Under the pieces are notes generated by a model. That model was not told the origin of the DNA, ran no database searches, and saw nothing but the letters and a program-made list of their open reading frames with translations. Below are positions 21,254-23,345 of a stretch of 23,345 nucleotides of DNA, piece by piece. Source of the DNA: a virus; the IMG/VR virus record IMGVR_UViG_3300041402_000209, positions 1 to 23,345 of that record; one strand, 5' to 3'. Position 1 is the stretch's first letter. Every line of letters begins with the position of its first letter. Position numbers and translations under genes: made by a program.

Positions 21254-22033
21254 CTAGAACGGCACGTCGCCTTTGCCGGGTGTCGTACCCACGCCTTCAC
21301 TACCGACAGACTCACCCCCCGTCAGGGTTCCCTGTAGGAGTTCGTGAATATCGTCCGCAGTGCGGAGGGTGATCTCTTTGCTGTAGTCCGCGGGGAAGAT
21401 GTGCTCCGCCCCGAAGTTCTCAGCCAACTCCTCTTCCGAAAGCTTCCCCTCGAAATCGAATTGATCCCCTACCCGTGCCGCTCGTTCGTCCGAGCGACTC
21501 ACCTCAAACACACATCCCCGCAGACCACCACGCTTGGTTGCAATCTTCTGGAGTTGTGTGATCGTGCGCTGCTTCGCGATAAACAGCTTCGGCTCATTCT
21601 CGTACACCTTATTCCGTCCCTGGATCTTGCGCGTGTCAATCACCGTGAACGCGGCCACAAGCGAACGCTTATCGTCGGCCTCACAGAGCGGGCAAATATC
21701 CCCCGACTCCTCGGCGCAGACGATGTTCATCCACTCACCTTTGTGTTTGACCGTGTGCTCGTAGAACGGGTGAACGTCGAGCTTGCCTTCCTCGGAACCG
21801 GAATCAACGAGATCACCGTCGAGAAACACGATGGTCGCATCTTCCTTTTCCTTCATCCAGTACCGCCACATCTTGTTCCGCTCGGCGGCACGTTGCTCTG
21901 CTTCAGCACGTTCTTGATCGAGTGCGTCCTGTGCTTTCTTACCGGACTTCATCCACGACGGAAATTTCCCAGCTCCCCCACCAGACTCCTTCTGGTCATC
22001 CTTCTTGTCCTGCTTCTTCAATTTCAATGCCAT
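21254..22033 (-). CDS. gp32-like single-stranded DNA-binding protein
   Basis: This 259-residue protein has a Lys/Asp-rich N-terminus, then a core with His88, His93, His97, Cys106, Cys114 and Cys117 (CPLC), a His-Cys-CxxC metal site as in T4 gp32. Strands (LVAAFTVIDTRK, KLFIAKQRTITQL) follow, consistent with an OB fold. It ends with GKGDVPF, resembling the acidic DxxPF-type tail of bacterial SSBs that docks partner proteins. The start ATG at 22033 follows GGGAGG; the frame extends upstream only as non-coding leader. The leader has a 9-base tandem repeat, discussed separately. It should protect single-stranded DNA during replication and recombination with the RecA and helicase here. Other SSB families are less likely because of the zinc site. 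Confidence 0.82.
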   Translation of the reverse strand: MALKLKKQDKKDDQKESGGGAGKFPSWMKSGKKAQDALDQERAEAEQRAAERNKMWRYWMKEKEDATIVFLDGDLVDSGSEEGKLDVHPFYEHTVKHKGEWMNIVCAEESGDICPLCEADDKRSLVAAFTVIDTRKIQGRNKVYENEPKLFIAKQRTITQLQKIATKRGGLRGCVFEVSRSDERAARVGDQFDFEGKLSEEELAENFGAEHIFPADYSKEITLRTADDIHELLQGTLTGGESVGSEGVGTTPGKGDVPF

Positions 22034-22133
22034 TAGATGGCCTCCCTCACTCAGTGGTTTCAGTGGTTTCAGTGGTCCCATATCGGAACATGGCGACTCT
22101 ACCATAAGAACCTTCGTGCGACCATGTGTTCCC
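22034..22133 (-). promoter_or_regulatory. Leader of SSB gene with weak promoter and tandem repeats
   Basis: An inverted-repeat promoter variant lies at 22089-22106 (TAGAGT as -10, degenerate arms, no clear -35). Downstream, ACCACTGAA occurs three times in tandem (22052-22078; the copy nearest the promoter, read first, has GGGACCACTG), ending before the ribosome site GGGAGG. Confidence 0.5.
22052..22078 (-). repeat. Three tandem 9-base repeats in SSB leader
   Basis: On the plus strand CAGTGGTTT, CAGTGGTTT and CAGTGGTCC follow each other without a gap. They lie in the transcript leader of the gp32-like gene. Confidence 0.8.
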
Positions 22134-22349
22134 TTACCCCCCGCCGCGCTCCACCAACTTCGGAGCCTCAACAGAAATATCAGCCTCCACATTTCTGTCT
22201 TCAACTTCCGGGCGCACGCGCGTGCGCGACTGTTGCTCCTCGAAGATCGTTACCACGAACTGATCCATCGGACGGTTTTCCCCAACCCAACCTTTGACGA
22301 TTTCCAACAGAGTTTTGTCCGACAGAATTGCCAACGGTATCTCGCGCAT
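22134..22349 (-). CDS. Small hypothetical protein, 71 residues
   Basis: Three start codons follow in a row (GTG 22355, ATG 22352, ATG 22349). The GGGGAG ribosome site is best spaced for the last, giving MREIPLAILSDKTLLEIVKG. The protein has one helix (KTLLEIVKGW), a strand (MDQFVVTIFEE) and an acidic, Val-rich tail. I do not recognise it. The stop of the primase gene overlaps the second ATG, so it is coupled to primase and precedes the SSB promoter. Part of its middle (SRTRVRPEVE) is encoded by one of the 12-base palindromes. Confidence 0.65.
   Translation of the reverse strand: MREIPLAILSDKTLLEIVKGWVGENRPMDQFVVTIFEEQQSRTRVRPEVEDRNVEADISVEAPKLVERGGG
22214..22225. repeat. GCACGCGCGTGC palindrome, coding copy
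   Basis: This copy lies inside the 71-residue gene and is extended to a perfect 16-base palindrome at 22212-22227, within a 17-base alternating purine-pyrimidine run. Confidence 0.75.
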
Positions 22350-22351
22350 CA

Positions 22352-23302
22352 TCACTCCCCAAGATGTTCATGCAACAATTCTGCAATCGACCGCACGTGC
22401 ATATTGCCGGGGTCCCTCCCCTCCGGCGGCCAGATTGCGAACACGTTGTTCCAAGCTTTCTCTTTTCGGAATCCATCCTTCACACGCTCGAAGGCGTGGT
22501 GCCCTGCCTCATCATTGTCAAAGAAGCAGATCACATTCCGCGCCCACCGGACGCGCGATAGCTGGGCCGCATTGATCCCCGACCGCAGGGGGCTCATCAC
22601 GTTCTCGTAGACCTCCCACACCCGGGCGAGGTCAAACACGCTCTCCACGAAGACCACAGGCTCATTCCGGTCCACAAGGTGCTCCCCAAGCCACACATTC
22701 GGGTTGGAGCGCGTTTCGTGCGTGTAGACGAGGTAACGTGGCTCTTGATCGCCGATCGCGCGACCGTGGACGCCTGTCAGCTTTCCGTGATAATCCCGGA
22801 TCGGGAAGCAGATACGATGGCGATGCGGGTCGTACCGCAGGTCCCACTTCTCGGCGAACTCATAAGGGACCTCCCGTTCCAGTTCCAGATACGGATGAAC
22901 CCGCCCCTCAAAATAAGCCTTCTCGAAGTTGTCCACATACCACTCCGGGAAGGGTTCCACCTCCTGCACGTTGCGGAGTTCGTCGTAGCTGAAATCGAAG
23001 TCCTCGAAATCCCCGGGTCCTTCCAGGGAGACCGCGCGCAGGGCTTGCGCGAAATCAAACTCAAAGCCCACCTTGCTGAGTTCGTAGAGGAGAGAGATTT
23101 GAGTCCCGCCATAATGGCAGGAGAAGCACCACACCTGCGAATCACCCGGTTCAATGCGAACGCCGAACGACGGGTTCTTGTCACTTCCTGTGCGATGACG
23201 CCACGGAGCCAGCGGGCACCTACACTCTAACCAACCCGCTCCTTGACTTGTGACGGCCACGCCTAACAGCGGAAGCCACTTCTCGATTGCTGATCCCCTC
23301 AC
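22352..23302 (-). CDS. DnaG-type DNA primase (zinc and TOPRIM domains)
   Basis: This 316-residue protein makes RNA primers for replication. The N-terminal zinc site has CRCPLAPWRH (Cys27, Cys29, His36) and WCFSCHYGG (Cys59, Cys62), the CHC2-type layout. RICFPIRDYHGKLTGVHGR (163-181) is the conserved RNA-polymerase basic region. The TOPRIM domain has VVFVESVFD (Glu220) and CFFDNDEAG (Asp262, Asp264). It ends soon after GRDPGNM, so no helicase-interaction or helicase domain follows; a separate helicase would be required. The start is GTG at 23302, just inside an in-frame stop at 23311, with GAGG four bases before. It appears complete and heads the replication genes seen here. Confidence 0.92.
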   Translation of the reverse strand: MRGSAIEKWLPLLGVAVTSQGAGWLECRCPLAPWRHRTGSDKNPSFGVRIEPGDSQVWCFSCHYGGTQISLLYELSKVGFEFDFAQALRAVSLEGPGDFEDFDFSYDELRNVQEVEPFPEWYVDNFEKAYFEGRVHPYLELEREVPYEFAEKWDLRYDPHRHRICFPIRDYHGKLTGVHGRAIGDQEPRYLVYTHETRSNPNVWLGEHLVDRNEPVVFVESVFDLARVWEVYENVMSPLRSGINAAQLSRVRWARNVICFFDNDEAGHHAFERVKDGFRKEKAWNNVFAIWPPEGRDPGNMHVRSIAELLHEHLGE

Positions 23303-23345
23303 CCCACCTCACCATGCCGTGCCTTACCACGCCGAACCCCACCTG

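Noticed and set aside
22052-22078. Short tandem repeats as a possible CRISPR
   Set aside because: Units are 9 bases without spacers; there is no array.

Overview
The window reads as part of a tailed-phage (Caudoviricetes) genome. A phage-type replication set (DnaG-type primase, gp32-like SSB, SF2 helicase, RecA, family A DNA polymerase) sits with a PBSX/P2-type portal and a MuF-type head protein. Every convincing gene is on the minus strand, so transcription runs from position 23345 towards 1. Genes are packed with 1- or 4-base stop/start overlaps, and starts are ATG, GTG or TTG behind AGGAG-type ribosome sites. There is no tRNA, CRISPR array, insertion sequence, integrase, terminase or tail gene. 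The host cannot be named; the ribosome sites and promoter-like boxes indicate a bacterium. The base composition is GC-rich throughout.

Layout in transcription order. (1) About 23.3-15.5 kb, replication and recombination: primase, a small protein, gp32-like SSB, a sulfotransferase, an SF2 helicase, three small proteins, RecA, a small Cys protein, a PD-(D/E)XK nuclease, a Cas4/AddB-like Fe-S nuclease and a RuvC-like resolvase. (2) About 15.5-6.7 kb, accessory cassette: a SAP-domain protein, small proteins including a 43-residue membrane protein, a pyruvate-phosphate-dikinase-like protein without the PEP-binding barrel, a CsrA-like RNA-binding protein, a Cys-rich protein, two C(X)5R phosphatases and several unknown proteins. 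(3) About 6.7-4.3 kb: family A DNA polymerase. (4) About 4.25-0.05 kb, head: portal, a MuF head protein fused to a RelA/SpoT-like domain, and two small proteins. No stretch longer than about 300 bases lacks a gene.

The most interesting part is cassette (2). Its uncoupled genes share a ribosome-site design: AGGAG or AAGGAG lies in the loop of a short hairpin whose stem changes in a base-pair-preserving way between genes. This is the classical shape of a CsrA/RsmE target (ANGGAN in a loop), and a CsrA-like protein is encoded in the same cassette behind one of these hairpins. Four of the units are also preceded by a promoter-like sequence whose -10 box lies inside an 18-base inverted repeat (TGTGGTA-N4-TACCACA). 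Two upstream regions additionally carry a 12-base palindrome, GCACGCGCGTGC, found four times in the window. Together these suggest an accessory regulon with a transcriptional operator and a post-transcriptional RNA switch, controlling a PEP-node-like enzyme, phosphatases and unknown proteins. This regulatory model is inference from sequence.
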